Positions 12,006 to 22,646 of a stretch of DNA of 64,000 nt are shown in pieces; within the stretch, counting starts at the first letter, position 1, and the number at the start of each line of letters is the position of its first letter. The notes under the pieces are model-generated. The model saw only the letters and a program-made list of their open reading frames with translations, searched no databases and was not told the DNA's origin. This stretch comes from Melampsora larici-populina 98AG31 (taxonomy: Eukaryota > Basidiomycota > Pucciniomycetes > Pucciniales > Melampsoraceae), in contig NW_006768774.1 in assembly GCF_000204055.1 (NCBI RefSeq), forward strand, positions 1,746,071 through 1,810,070. The letters are read 5' to 3'. The translations under genes were made by a program, and so were the position numbers.

Positions 12006-13493
12006 CTGAGACCTGAGCCTGGCCAAGCCCCGTGGAATCATTTTGATGTCCTTCTTCTTCAACATATCATTCGCCTTTAAGAGCTTCTCATTGACCAAAT
12101 CCTTGGTGTCCTACCTTTCTCCCAGTTTTCCGATTTGCCCAGGGTCCTTTACACTTTGTTCATTTATCTACACAAACACTGTAGTATTTAAAGCTCAACA
12201 AGAGCTTTACAACACCTAAGAAGGGATAATCTACTACGTGTAATATAATAGAAGTTGCCTAAAGACTGCCTTCTTCAAAGAAACCAGCACAAGGGCACTT
12301 GCTGACCACTTTGTGATAACAGAGAAAAAGATAAAGGCACCAGAGAAATAAAGCAATACTGTTGTGTAGTATTATTCCCAGTTTTAAGCGCAAAAAAGTC
12401 CACACACTATGTTTATTACTAGCAATACTGTTATTATTCCCAATTGATTTATAGTCTTTAACACATGTAAATAAATTTCTCCTTGCTTTGAAGGGGCGGA
12501 TTTAAGTGATCTTAGTACAAATATAGTAAATAAATGATGATTTATAACACTACAACAAAGGTATAAGATGCAGAAAGGGGAACAACAATCCCAAAATCAT
12601 CAAAGAGTATATATATCCACATGTAACAACCTCTACAACAGTCAACAGCCTCAAAAACCAGTCAAATCCGCCTAAAGAATCCTAAAAACCATGTAATGAC
12701 GCAATGTAATGATCTTGTTACTAATGTATGATGTAATTTTCACAGCTAAAAGTGATCAATGACGCAATGATGTAATATACAGCACTTCTTAAGATGAATA
12801 CAGGTGATTTTTCCCTTGTAAACTAGCTGAAAACCAAATTTTGAGATTACGAATTTTTTCAGATGTGCTCCAATTTTGATCTACTATAGTTCATCTTATA
12901 GCCCTCGTGATACTGATCATTTCTGACACCCATATGACCTACTTCTTATGAGTGATGAGTAAGATATTGAGTTGTGAAGTTAAGGTTTTTGGTGTTACAT
13001 GTTGACTTGTGACTGTAAATTTGAGATTCACACCAATTTCTTATTTGCCTTATAACTTTTTTCATAAACCTCTGTTACTAATGATTTAAAGTTTGTACAT
13101 TATGTAATCCACTCATCTGCGTTGAATGAGCTATCTACCAACTTAATCTGACGTCATTTGACATATGTAATAAGCTGAAAACCTTCATTTTTGACAAAAT
13201 TCACCCATTTTCTTCACTTTTCACAGCTACTACTCTCTTTTTCTTGCTCATGTAATATGACATCATCTTCTATAACCTTAAAAATCCCAAAAAATCCTCT
13301 TGGCAACCTTAATTTCCACTACTACCATCATTACATATGTAAACTACACGCATAACCCTTGTTTACCAACTTCGAAAAAGTACCTTTCTCCTAATAACTT
13401 CTGTTTTTCCTTATCAACCTTGAAGATTAAAATTGTTAATGTATAATAAACTGTTGTTCTTTCATATTCTAACCTTTAAAAACCCATAACTTA

Positions 13494-13716
13494 CTGCATT
13501 TGCACGAAAGCTTGTAAAAAAGTTTTTTTTTTGTTGAAAAGCGCAAATTTGGCCCCGAATTGAAAATTACCCGGAATTTGGGTGAGCTGGATGGGGACTG
13601 ATCCGATACCCCATCCATGCTTCGATGGTTTGGGGCTGAATACCATCCGTCCAAAACCATCCACCACCAATCTCATTCAATTGATCAATCGCTCGATCTC
13701 AAATTCACTCAAACTT
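13494..13716 (+). repeat. Left long TIR, possible promoter of the transposase
   Basis: It is the inverted partner of 18969-19193. It ends about 12 bp before the transposase ATG (13729), so the transcription start and promoter must lie within it or upstream. Small ORFs on either strand of this arm recur in the other arm because of the symmetry and are not genes. Confidence 0.6.
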
Positions 13717-13728
13717 ATCAATATCTTC

Positions 13729-14949
13729 ATGCCGTTTGTCAAATACTCAGCATCGATCAAGGCTTTAGCTGTTACCAAATGCATCCAAGGCTTCTCGACT
13801 GACGAAATCTGAGATATGCTTGACAAAAACATCTGCGACACCACTTTCCGCCGATGGATGGAGTTGTATCAACAAACTCAATCAGTCATTAGGGATCCAC
13901 TAGAGTACAAGAAACGAGGGGCTCCTCTTATTTTCAATGATGAAGATCGTGACTTCATCAGAGAACTTGTAGCTCAGCAACCCTCTCTTTTCTTGGACGA
14001 GATCCGAGAAGCAATCTATGACGACACCGGTGTCTTGGCATCTTGCGAGGAACTCTCACTTGAACTCAACACACGCCTTCACCTTACTCTTAAAAAGGCC
14101 AAGACTTCAAACGTTCGCAAAAACTTCTACAAGACTGCCAAGTTTATGGATGACATGAAGAATGTACCTGCTGAATTCCTTGTATTCACTGGTGAGTGAC
14201 TTCTTCTTTCTAACTCTTGTTTCTATCTTTTCATTTCGATTCTATCTGACTCCTTTCTACTCCATTCTTTTCCGATCTTGTCAGATGAGAGTGCTATATG
14301 TGAGCGTGATTTGATGCAAGTCAACGGAAGGTCGCCAAAGGGTGAACGTGTCACACGCTGGGTCAAGCGTTCAAACCCAAAACGATACTCATTGCTTCCT
14401 GCCATTGGACTACATGGGTTGATCACCATGTCCGTCCGTGAAGGCAGCATCAACCGCAACCGATTTGAGACATTTTTGCAATTTCAGCTGGTGAGTTCTT
14501 CCCTTTTTGCTAATTCAATCGTTAATTTTACTAAGTCATGATTCTATAATCCAGCTTCCTTTAATGAACACTTATCCAGCTCCAAACTCCATCCTGGTCA
14601 TGGACAACTGTCCAATTCATAAGGGGGGTCGTGTTGAAGAACTCTGCGAAACCGCTGGTAAGTTTGTTTACTCTATCATCAACACATCATAATACTGAAT
14701 TTGTTATCTGTCACAGGTGTTAGATTAGTTTACTTACCAGCCTACTCCCCTGAGTTCAATCCGATCGAGATGTGCTTCTCTGTGATCAAAGCTCGCTTCA
14801 AGAGAAGTGAGATTTTGGAGAAGTCAGGTAGGGATGCCATTTGGCCAATTCGAGATACTGTACTTGGGTGTATCACCCCAGAGCTTCTGGTGGTAGAGTA
14901 TGATGCATCTGGGTATTGCTTACCAGAGGATATGGTGGAAGAGTATTAG
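13729..14949 (+). pseudogene. IS630/Tc1/mariner-type DD34E transposase, one nonsense codon
   Basis: It would cut and paste its element at TA sites. The reading frame has four exons: 13729-14191, 14285-14490, 14555-14657 and 14717-14949, with GT-AG introns. An N-terminal helix-turn-helix region is followed by the catalytic triad: Asp in TDES (exon 1/2 junction), Asp in VMDNCPIHKGG (exon 3), and Glu in PEFNPIEMCF (exon 4). The last two are separated by 34 residues. The only visible defect is TGA at 13810-13812 (codon 28), where Arg (CGA) would be a simple ancestor. An ATG just after it could give an N-terminally shortened protein lacking the first helix. Start 13729 was chosen because the HTH region reads through to it. 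Confidence 0.75.
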
Positions 14950-15662
14950 AAAAAGGGTACTATTCTTATTTTTTCTTATTTGTGTTTTCTATTTCAATAT
15001 CTTATCAATTATCTTCCTGTATGTCATATTCAATGAATTTATGATAAGAATGTATCGGATACATGCTGAAGAAATATACACTGTAAATTTATCCCTTCGT
15101 TCATGATTCAATGTATACACACTGTTTCTTGTCCTATTGGTTGATGGGTTTTTCAAGACACACATAGTGTAGTAGTATATGCTAGGGAAAAAAGGAAACA
15201 TTTGTGCTGTGCACCTGGGTTCAATTCCCAGGCTGTGCATCACCTTTCAGAAGGAAAACTGGAGCTTTGGCTTGTCTCAGACCACACTGAATGTTGTTTC
15301 TGGGGTATCATCGATAGTCTGGTTGAAACTTGAAGTATGCCCTGAAGTCTCCAATGAATTTTTTGTCTCCTTGTCATTATTCTGATGTCAATTTTATATG
15401 TCTTATGAAGTATGCTCAAAGAATGCCTCTTCAATATTATCCATTTGGCACATTGGAGGGACAACCTTTTTGGTATCCTTTGATTCAATCAAGTTCTGGT
15501 TTAAATTGTGAAACAGGAAATTGATTTTCAAATTTCACATTTGATACAAACTAATGACACAGGCTATTGGATTTGTTTAGAAATCAACCTTTTGATAATA
15601 CTAATAATTACAATAGCAATAGCCTTGAATACCAAATAAATTGAAATTGTAGGATGAAGCAA
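14950..15662. other. Spacer between the two convergent genes of the mariner-type element
   Basis: AT-rich, without a supported gene. A short stretch at about 15205-15245 has a tRNA B-box-like sequence (GGTTCAATTCC) inside a small stem but no A box or acceptor stem, so it is at most a tRNA-derived scrap. Confidence 0.35.
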
Positions 15663-18600
15663 CTAATGATCATCCCTTGAGAGATGTTCATCAAATCTGA
15701 TGACGTTGTCCAACAAGTCTCTTATCTCACCAATCTCAAAGCCTAAACCGCTCAATTCCTCCTTAGTGATTCCACCTGAAAAGTTATGATAATCTTTGAT
15801 CTTCTTGCTGGTCAAAATCCCCAAGATACGGTCTGAGTCTTCGATTTCGATGAAATTGAGGTACTGAGCCATTGTAGCTGAACCACGTCCCACTGGAACA
15901 GCAGTCTGCGGGGTCTCAAAGGTTCCAGAAACACCAACTCGGCGTCTTTTTACCTTCAATGCCCTTTTGCTATCTCGTATCTCAGATGGTGGGCTGGTCA
16001 AAGAGACTCCATGAACGTCGGAGTTGGACTTGACAAACAATAACAGTCAGCTGGATGTGTTAAGCTGATAGTAATATCAGACTTACCAATGCCCTTGCCC
16101 ACGTCTCTCGGTGCCCAGCAGACATTAACACATAGGAATCATCATCGTTTGGTAACTGGTAGACCCGAGTGTGGCGATCGATCGTTGTGGTGAGCAAGAT
16201 CTCTACTTAAGCAAAAAAAATTAAAAATTATGTGGAAACTCGAGTTTTTGGTCAAAGGCACTATTATTATTGAGGTTGTTAGTCATCAAGGTTATTAAAG
16301 TTGATTCATTATTTTCATTTCATTATCTTTCAGAATATATATTTACATAAGCAATTGATAAGATCATTTAAGAGCAAAGAAAAATTTGAAAAGATCAATA
16401 AAAATAGTAAAAGAGTGAAAATCATATTAAGAGAATTAGTAAGAAGGGATTTGAGGAAGAAGAACATTTAGTTTGGATCTTTAAGAATGGAAACTGTTAT
16501 GAAAAGAATGAAAGAGGAAGAAGAATATAAAGCAAGTTGGAGAAAAATTCGAAAATATGGGTATGAAAGCTTGGAAAGTGGTTTTTAGCTTATTAATAGA
16601 AGAGATATTGGTTCAGGAAGGTTTTATTGTGAAAGAGAAGGATCACATTAGTCATCAACAACTTTAATCATGAGGATTGATAAGGGAGGTGTGAAGTTAT
16701 TCAAGAAAAGGGAAATTTCGAAGAAGGGTACTATGGTATTAATTCCTGTGTAGTGATGTCATTCATGGATTGGTTGCGCCAAGAGTTTTTCAGAAGGATT
16801 TTAGTGCTGTGTGATTGATTGGAGCGCTGTGGAATGATCTTTTGATAGAAGGAAAATCATTATTAGACGTGAAAATAGTCAAAATTCATCAAAAATGGGA
16901 GTTTTTAGTTAATTACATATGGTAAAACTTGTCAGAATTGGGTGTGTGATAGTTCATTCGACGCAGAATCATTTGGTTTCATAATGTACAATCTTTAAAT
17001 CATTAGTAGCGGAGGAGTAGTGAAAAAGTTATAAGGCAACAAAGAAACTGGAGTGAATTTCGAATTTGGAGGTTACATGTGACATTTACATGACAAAACC
17101 TTATTTTTGCAATCTTTACAACTCAATAACTTATTCATCACACATCAGAAATAGGTGATATAGGGGTGATAAATGATCAAAATCACGATTTACATGACAA
17201 TACGTTATTTTGCAATCTTTACTACTCTATGACTTATTCATCACACATCAGAAATAGGTGATATAGGGGTGATAAATGATCAAAATCACGAGGGGCTATC
17301 AAATGAGCTATAGTAATCCAAAATTGGACAACTTTACACAAAATTCGTAATTCCAAAAATGGATTTCAGCTATGAATATTAGGAAAAAATCACCTGTATT
17401 CATCATAAGAAGATCTGTTCATCATTTATTCACATCAATTGATCAAATTCACGCCTTGAATCATTACAAACAATAATCTTTATGACATCATATGATTACA
17501 TTGGAGGATACTCTGTTGATTTTGACGGTTTTTGAGGGTTTTTGGAGGTTGTTGACCATTGTTGAAGGTTGTTGGAGAGTTATATACTATTGTTAAGGAT
17601 TTTACGGGCCTTTGTTCCCCTTTTTACTCATCTTATACTTTTGTTAGAGTGTTTTTAATCATTATTAAATTACTTTACCAGTACTAAGTTCACTAAATAG
17701 CCCCTTTACATCAAAGGAGAGATTTCTTTACGTGTGATAAGACTACAAGTCTTCATTTGGAATAACAATCAAACTGATTGTTGCTTGCTAGTAATTAAAA
17801 TTGTGTTTTGTTGTGTTCAAATTGGAATAACACTACAATAGTGTTGAGATTTCTTTATTTCTAAAAACTCACGGGAATAATACTTGAATTAAGTATTGAG
17901 ACATATTTCTCTGGTGCCTTATCCCAAAGAATTCAGCAAAACCCCGTGTTGGTTCTTTCAAAGAGGCAGTCTTAGGCAACTTCTACTAGATACTTTATTA
18001 GTAGATTATCCCTCCTTAAGCTCTGTAAAGCTCTTGTTGAGCTTTAAGTTCTACATCGTGGCATCCATAATACCTACTTTATTCAATTTGGATAATTGAA
18101 TCTCGTACTCATTGGCATCACTAACATCACTCATATTCTGAGAAGTAAAAAGGTTGTGATCTTGAGTCATCAGAATAGAACATTAAGGATAAACAGATAA
18201 ACTCACTGTTGGATGGTTGTCTTCATCAACGATAACAGGTCGTATTCCAGGGTGAGTCTTTTTAAGTGCAGCGGTCTAAACATACAAAGGAAAAGGTTTG
18301 AAATCAAATGAGACCAATCAGTAAATTATATTGATGATAAGAATGATAAGAAACATACTTTTTTAGCAGCCTCCACTGGATCCTCAGGCTTTGGCATAAT
18401 CAGAGACACACCTGGTTTCTTTTTGGGATTATTGATGGCTGCAACACCAAGATTTGAATTTGTTGTTTGTGTCAAGTAAGGATTCATCGTTTTTATGAAA
18501 ACCTTGAATGGATGGAATAAAACAAATCCATCTGATTCCAAGACTTTGAGCATGTCGATCGTCAGTGATCATTTGGCCGAGATCTTTCATATCGGAGGTA

Positions 18601-18962
18601 CAGGCTTTGGCCACTTGAGCTTCAAAGGCAGGCAGATCCATATCAGGTGGGATATTGATCACAATACCACCTTTCTTTGATCGGTGTGGTTTCCATTTTG
18701 GATTCTTCCCACCGTGGTTGAAGTACAGAGCATAATCGAGATGGCATACGAAAGCCTGTTTACGAGTGGTTGGTCCTATAAACTGAAAAAGAGAAGAAGA
18801 AACTGTGATCAGTAAAGACGGTCATCGATTGAGAGAAGTAAGAAGAATCAAATAAAGTAAAGGAGAGTGAAAGAAATGAAATGAAATCACCTCGGTTTCT
18901 AAAACGGGGAGGCTGGTGCTGCTTGCAGTCGATTCACACTCGCCGTCGGTGTCTGGTGGCAT
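15663..18962 (-). pseudogene. Passenger gene of the mariner-type element, interrupted
   Basis: Function unknown. Exon 1 (18962-18891) encodes an acidic, Ser/Thr-rich start, MPPDTDGECESTASSTS. Exon 2, from about 18783, holds a conserved-looking block (KQAFVCHLDYALYF, GGIVINIPPDMDLPAFE, then DDRHAQSLGIRWI). Further exons with typical introns continue to 18055. There repeat X is inserted with a duplicated TCTAC. The frame resumes at about 16205 (TIDRHTRVYQLPNDD) and ends at 15663 with a basic patch (KVKRRRVG) and a helical SAM-like tail (AQYLNFIEIEDSD, LSGLGFEIGEIRDLLD). It would probably bind DNA or a partner protein, but that is a guess from the basic patch and tail. Apart from the insertion the exons look open. 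Confidence 0.55.
16207..18049 (-). mobile_element. Repeat X copy 2, 1.84 kb, 5-bp target duplication
   Basis: Bounded by TCTAC on both sides (16202-16206 and 18050-18054). Removing it rejoins the passenger gene. On the minus strand it starts ACTTAAAGCTCAACAAGAGC and ends TTTGCTTAA, so the tips are short imperfect inverted repeats, not the TG...CA of an LTR. AT-rich with no ORF of note. It contains a tandem duplication of a 103-104-bp unit (17085-17188 and 17189-17291). The 5-bp duplication suits an integrase-type insertion, but the superfamily is unresolved. Confidence 0.65.
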
Positions 18963-18968
18963 CACGGA

Positions 18969-19193
18969 AGTTTGAGTGAATTTGAGATCAAGCGATCGAT
19001 CAATTGAATGAGATTGGTGGTGGATGGTTTTGGACGGATGGTATTCAGCCCCAAACCATCAAAGCATGGATGGGGTATTGGATCAGTCCCCATCCAGCTC
19101 ACCCAAATTCCGGGTAATTTTCAATTCGGGGCCAAATTTGCGCTTTTCAACAAAAAAAAAAAAACTTTTTTACAAGCTTTCGTGCAAATGCAG
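18969..19193 (-). repeat. Right long TIR, possible promoter of the passenger gene
   Basis: It is the inverted copy of 13494-13716. The passenger-gene ATG (18962) lies about 7 bp inside it, mirroring the transposase on the other side. The same ~220 bp therefore lies immediately upstream of both genes. Confidence 0.6.
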
Positions 19194-19471
19194 TAATTAT
19201 AAATATGCTAAAAACCATTTTCCAACCTTTACACCTATATTTTCGAATTTTTCTTATCTTTTCTTTTTCTGTCTTTTTGTAATAACTTTGTAAGTAAACT
19301 ATGTTGATCATAAGAATAATTTTGAAATGAGATGACATAATATTGAGCCAATAAGTATACATAAGCCTCTAAGAGCTTCAATTGATCTGAAATCCTGAAT
19401 TTTGAATTTCCTGCTACACTGAAGTTTTCTAATAACTTGGTAAAGTGAAGATGATTAATTTTTTTGCTTGA

Positions 19472-20514
19472 TATCATAAATAGATCACCACAACGCTTAT
19501 TGCAGAACTACTTCCCTTCCAATTTGCCATTCCTCAACATCTTTCCTGTTCAACTATACCTTTCTCCGTTCGGATTTGCCCAATCTTCTCTTCTTCAAAC
19601 TCTGTCCTCAATATTTGGAAATCGTTTTTCCAGGCCTGTCAATCCCTCTTCTCTCTTGGACACCTCCTGCTCAAACAACCGGAAAGGTTAGTACCGAATT
19701 TCTCTGGTGCCATTACAAATGATCCAACACTGACACCCATGATTCACCCTCGTTTTCTAGGTTACTCAAAGGAATCGTCGTACTAAAGCTCAAATCAAGC
19801 AGGATCTCATAGCCTCAGGACTCCCTTCCAGCGGGCCCCGAGCTACACCTGCCGCTATTAAACGCTCCCGTCTGACTGCTCAAAAACGCACACGCAGTGC
19901 TTTGAATGCACCTTCAACCAGACCCAACCGAGACAGCCCGCCGCTCGATACCGTCGATTATCAAAACATTGTTATGTATATAAGCAACCCTAAAATTCGT
20001 AACGTTCTCTTTGGTGACAGTATCAAGTCTCAGGATTGCCAATGGCACCCAACACGATTTTGAATTTGCTCGCGATCAAGCTCAACAATAGAGAGTTTGT
20101 TTGGTGGAATCAAAGTGGGCTGGATATTTGATCAACAAGGCGATGGGATGAGATGGAAGAGAATCAAGCGGGATGAATGGGATGAGGAACAAGGAAAGGG
20201 TAATGAAAAACGTTAAGTCTATAAAATCCGTCAAGTTTCGACAGAGATTATGGGTTCAGAATTGTCCTTTTGGGGCGATTCCTCTTGGGCCTCTGCCCAA
20301 GCAGAGCGCGTGCCGCTGTTTGCTACCTAAGCTCAGAGGCCAAAACCCTTTGTTCGATTTCAATTAATTGGAGCTAGTGAATGAAAAATACGAACAGGGT
20401 CCAAGTGTGAAACGACAAATGAACAATTTCAACTTGAGACGCCCTATTGTGAATTACGTGTCTTTTGTTTCGGGACTGTCTTGCTTACATATTATATTCT
20501 ATTGCTCACTATAG
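19472..20514 (+). other. Weak coding signal, no confident gene
   Basis: Between 19590 and 20065 a possible two-exon frame exists. An exon ending ...TTGK is followed by a GT-AG intron (about 19687-19760) and a basic exon with RNRRTKAQIKQDLIASGL and TVDYQNIVMYISNPKIRNVL, ending at a TGA near 20065. It shows no recognised domain. The rest, 20070-20514, is AT-rich and empty. Confidence 0.25.
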
Positions 20515-20578
20515 TAAGTCCCTCCTCCGCAGGCTCCAGAGGACGCCTGCGACCTGAGGAGGGACCTGGAGGGACTTA
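20515..20578. repeat. TAAGTCCCTC foldback, 64 bp
   Basis: TAAGTCCCTCC at the left is mirrored by GGAGGGACTTA at the right, with a GC-rich inner stem (CGCAGG.../...CCTGCG). Same tips as the hairpin at 1312-1360. Confidence 0.5.
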
Positions 20579-20658
20579 GTTTGGTTCAAAGCTGCCCCGT
20601 GGTGCAACATTAGAGTTCACGCCAGATTTCAACGATCAGTCATAATCCCTCTGCGAAG

Positions 20659-20676
20659 GCGCGGCCGCGGCCGCGC
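20659..20676. repeat. Perfect 18-bp GC palindrome
   Basis: GCGCGGCCGCGGCCGCGC is its own reverse complement and is framed by an outer CTCTGCG/GGAGAG pairing, inside an AT-rich stretch. It could be a binding site or the centre of a small foldback; its role is unknown. Confidence 0.4.
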
Positions 20677-20979
20677 GGAGAGCGCATTGTTAAACTAGAG
20701 TAGATCACAGATACACCATGACTCACACACCGACCAACTTGGCTTCATCGATTCTTGAAGGAAAATTAAGATGAATGGAGTATAAATTCGGCGTATGATA
20801 ATGAGAAAGCGAGTTTCAAGCAATTCACATTCACCTTTTCTCGGAAAAAGATTCTCGTGCGTATACAATATATTGTGGTACAGTGGCTGTTGCAGGTCGT
20901 CTACAAAAGGCCTTGAAGTTGCTCTGTCCAATCTGGTAACGTTGAGCCATCTAATTACATTCTTTTTCCACAGCTCGCC

Positions 20980-22646
20980 ATGTCTCAATCCACCCAAAGT
21001 CAACTCATTGACTTTGTCACCCACTTGACTTCGGACATCAACCCATACCCGGCAACAGCTGATTTTGTCGCAAAACTCCTTCTAGTGCGTCTTGGAACTC
21101 TGACGCAATTCCTCGTTCAGCATCCGCGATCTGACATATCAACTTTTCTCGATTTAAATTTTCTCTCCCTACGTCCGCAGCCATGTGCTCTCTCCTCATG
21201 GTCGCGTTACGTTGAATACGTTTTCTTAGCGGATTTTGTAATGTGAGAATATCTTGTTTCTGATCATCATAACAAGAACAACAAAATAAACGTCAAAACT
21301 TACATGACAATGCATTCGACATTGAATGAGATCGGCGGTAAGAATGTTCTTCCAATCATCTTACATTCTTTATGTTCGCTCAAAGACAAAGAAGATACAT
21401 CACATTGGCTTGAATGATAGTGAGTGGACTTCCGCCTTGATTGGTTTTGATTTGTTCCATTGAGAACAATAGCTTTTCTTCGCCATTTATAGTGGGCCTA
21501 ATCTCGCTTGATCGTGCAAACCACTGTGGATTGTGTTACTTCCTGTATAGTATTAGTAAGATCACTTCATCTGCCTTTGTTTGAGCTTGAAAAGATCGTC
21601 TAACGTGCCCATTTTTCAACTAGTCGCTGTGATCGTACTCATTTTGCAGCCATTTGTACAATCTGGGCATGTAGAGCAGGGATGGCCAGATTTTATATTC
21701 GGGATCCAGTTTACGCTTACAAACGCATGCGCCGCGTGAGTCTTCATCAGCCACTTCGCCTCTGTATCTGAAAGCTAACACGACTGGAAATTCTGTAGCG
21801 GTGAGGGTCCCTCATTCAATCTGTGTTCAAATGTTTAATCAAACATTGAAGACCCTCTTTCACATCAACGGACCACAATTTAGTAATCATATGGCTCGCT
21901 ATCTGCCATTGTCTTTTGGTTCAGGGATATATCTTACGACGCAGCAATCCGGTGGGACACTTGCTCCCAACCACTGTGGCATGGACCCTGAACATATCCT
22001 TAGTAGTGATTATCTTCGTACCAGCTGGTCAGCCTATGAGTTTGATGCAACGGTACTGTATATGTAACCTAATATCATGTTCAAATCGTAGCAGTGATCA
22101 TCATCTCATAATATCAACTTGCCATCGAATATCACCGCATCAGACAAGTAGTGATGCCCGGCATTAGCATTCTTTGGCAAAAGGCCTCTACCTGCTCCCT
22201 AGGCACATGTAGCATAACTCGCATGAGACCTGAGTTACTTTTATTCACACCGGCATTACCTCATATCGTAAGTTTTTCTGGGGAAATTAGTCAGGTTCAG
22301 ATTGAATAATAACTTCATTTTTTCTTCAGGATCTTGTGGTACATTACATTCGAATAGGAACAACCTCTTATATGCTCTTCTATGCATGCATTCTTGTTGT
22401 ATGTCGTTCACCGACATCGAAGGCTTTATACTTTGAGACCCATGCTTATAGCCTTTTCAGATCTACATTCCGGTCCTAGTTCGATTACTTCAGAGCTTCA
22501 AGACCCAACGAAGATTGTTTCGGGCATCACAACGACAGCAAGACAGAGTTTTTGCAAACACCTTTATAGAATTTGTGATTTTATTGGTCACTTTTGTGTT
22601 AAGTGTCTATTTAGTATGTGATGAGCTTCCCTTTGAATACTTTTGA
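20980..22646 (+). CDS. Possible multi-exon membrane protein gene
   Basis: I do not recognise the family. A protein-like first exon starts at 20980 (MSQSTQSQLIDFVTHL). Further open blocks follow with plausible splice sites: about 21657-21737 (ICTIWACRAGMARFYIRDP), 21890-22050 (hydrophobic TVAWTLNISLVVIIFVPAG), 22150-22270 (ILWQKASTC, RPELLLFTPALPHI) and 22330-22646. The last contains two hydrophobic runs, YMLFYACILVV and FIEFVILLVTFVLSVYLV, before a stop. A frame change near 22460 cannot be explained by a clear intron, so the copy may be broken. The hydrophobic segments suggest an integral membrane protein. Exon structure is uncertain. Confidence 0.3.

Larger units (their letters stand above)
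13494..19193 (+). mobile_element. Tc1/mariner-type transposon, 5.7 kb, with passenger gene
   Basis: The ends are CTGCATTTGCACGAAAGC in inverted orientation, flanked by TA (13492-13493 and 19194-19195). Inverted arms of ~220 bp are nearly identical. Inside are a DD34E transposase (13729-14949, +) and a second intron-containing gene (18962-15663, -), each starting just inside one arm and reading inward. A 1.84-kb repeat X copy sits within the second gene; without it the element would be about 3.85 kb. Typical mariner elements carry only a transposase, so a two-gene version is unusual. Confidence 0.8.
12186..19471 (+). mobile_element. Repeat X copy 1, split by the mariner-type element
   Basis: 12186-13491 plus 19194-19471 together match the inverted copy at 16207-18049 along nearly the whole length. 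The copy starts TTTAAAGCTCAACAAGAGC and ends TTTTTTGCTTGA. The mariner-type element (13494-19193) interrupts it at a TA. Non-coding and AT-rich. Homology across both sides of the mariner element shows the order of events: repeat X first, mariner second. Confidence 0.7.

Noticed and set aside
13469..13812. Several 60-76-codon ORFs on both strands, with near-identical ORFs at 19008-19293
   Set aside because: They fall mostly in the long inverted ends of the mariner-type element; the similarity comes from the inverted repeat, not from paralogous genes. The 13582-13812 ORF overlaps the HTH part of the transposase in another arrangement.
15205..15245. tRNA-like sequence with a B box
   Set aside because: There is no A box, anticodon stem or acceptor pairing.
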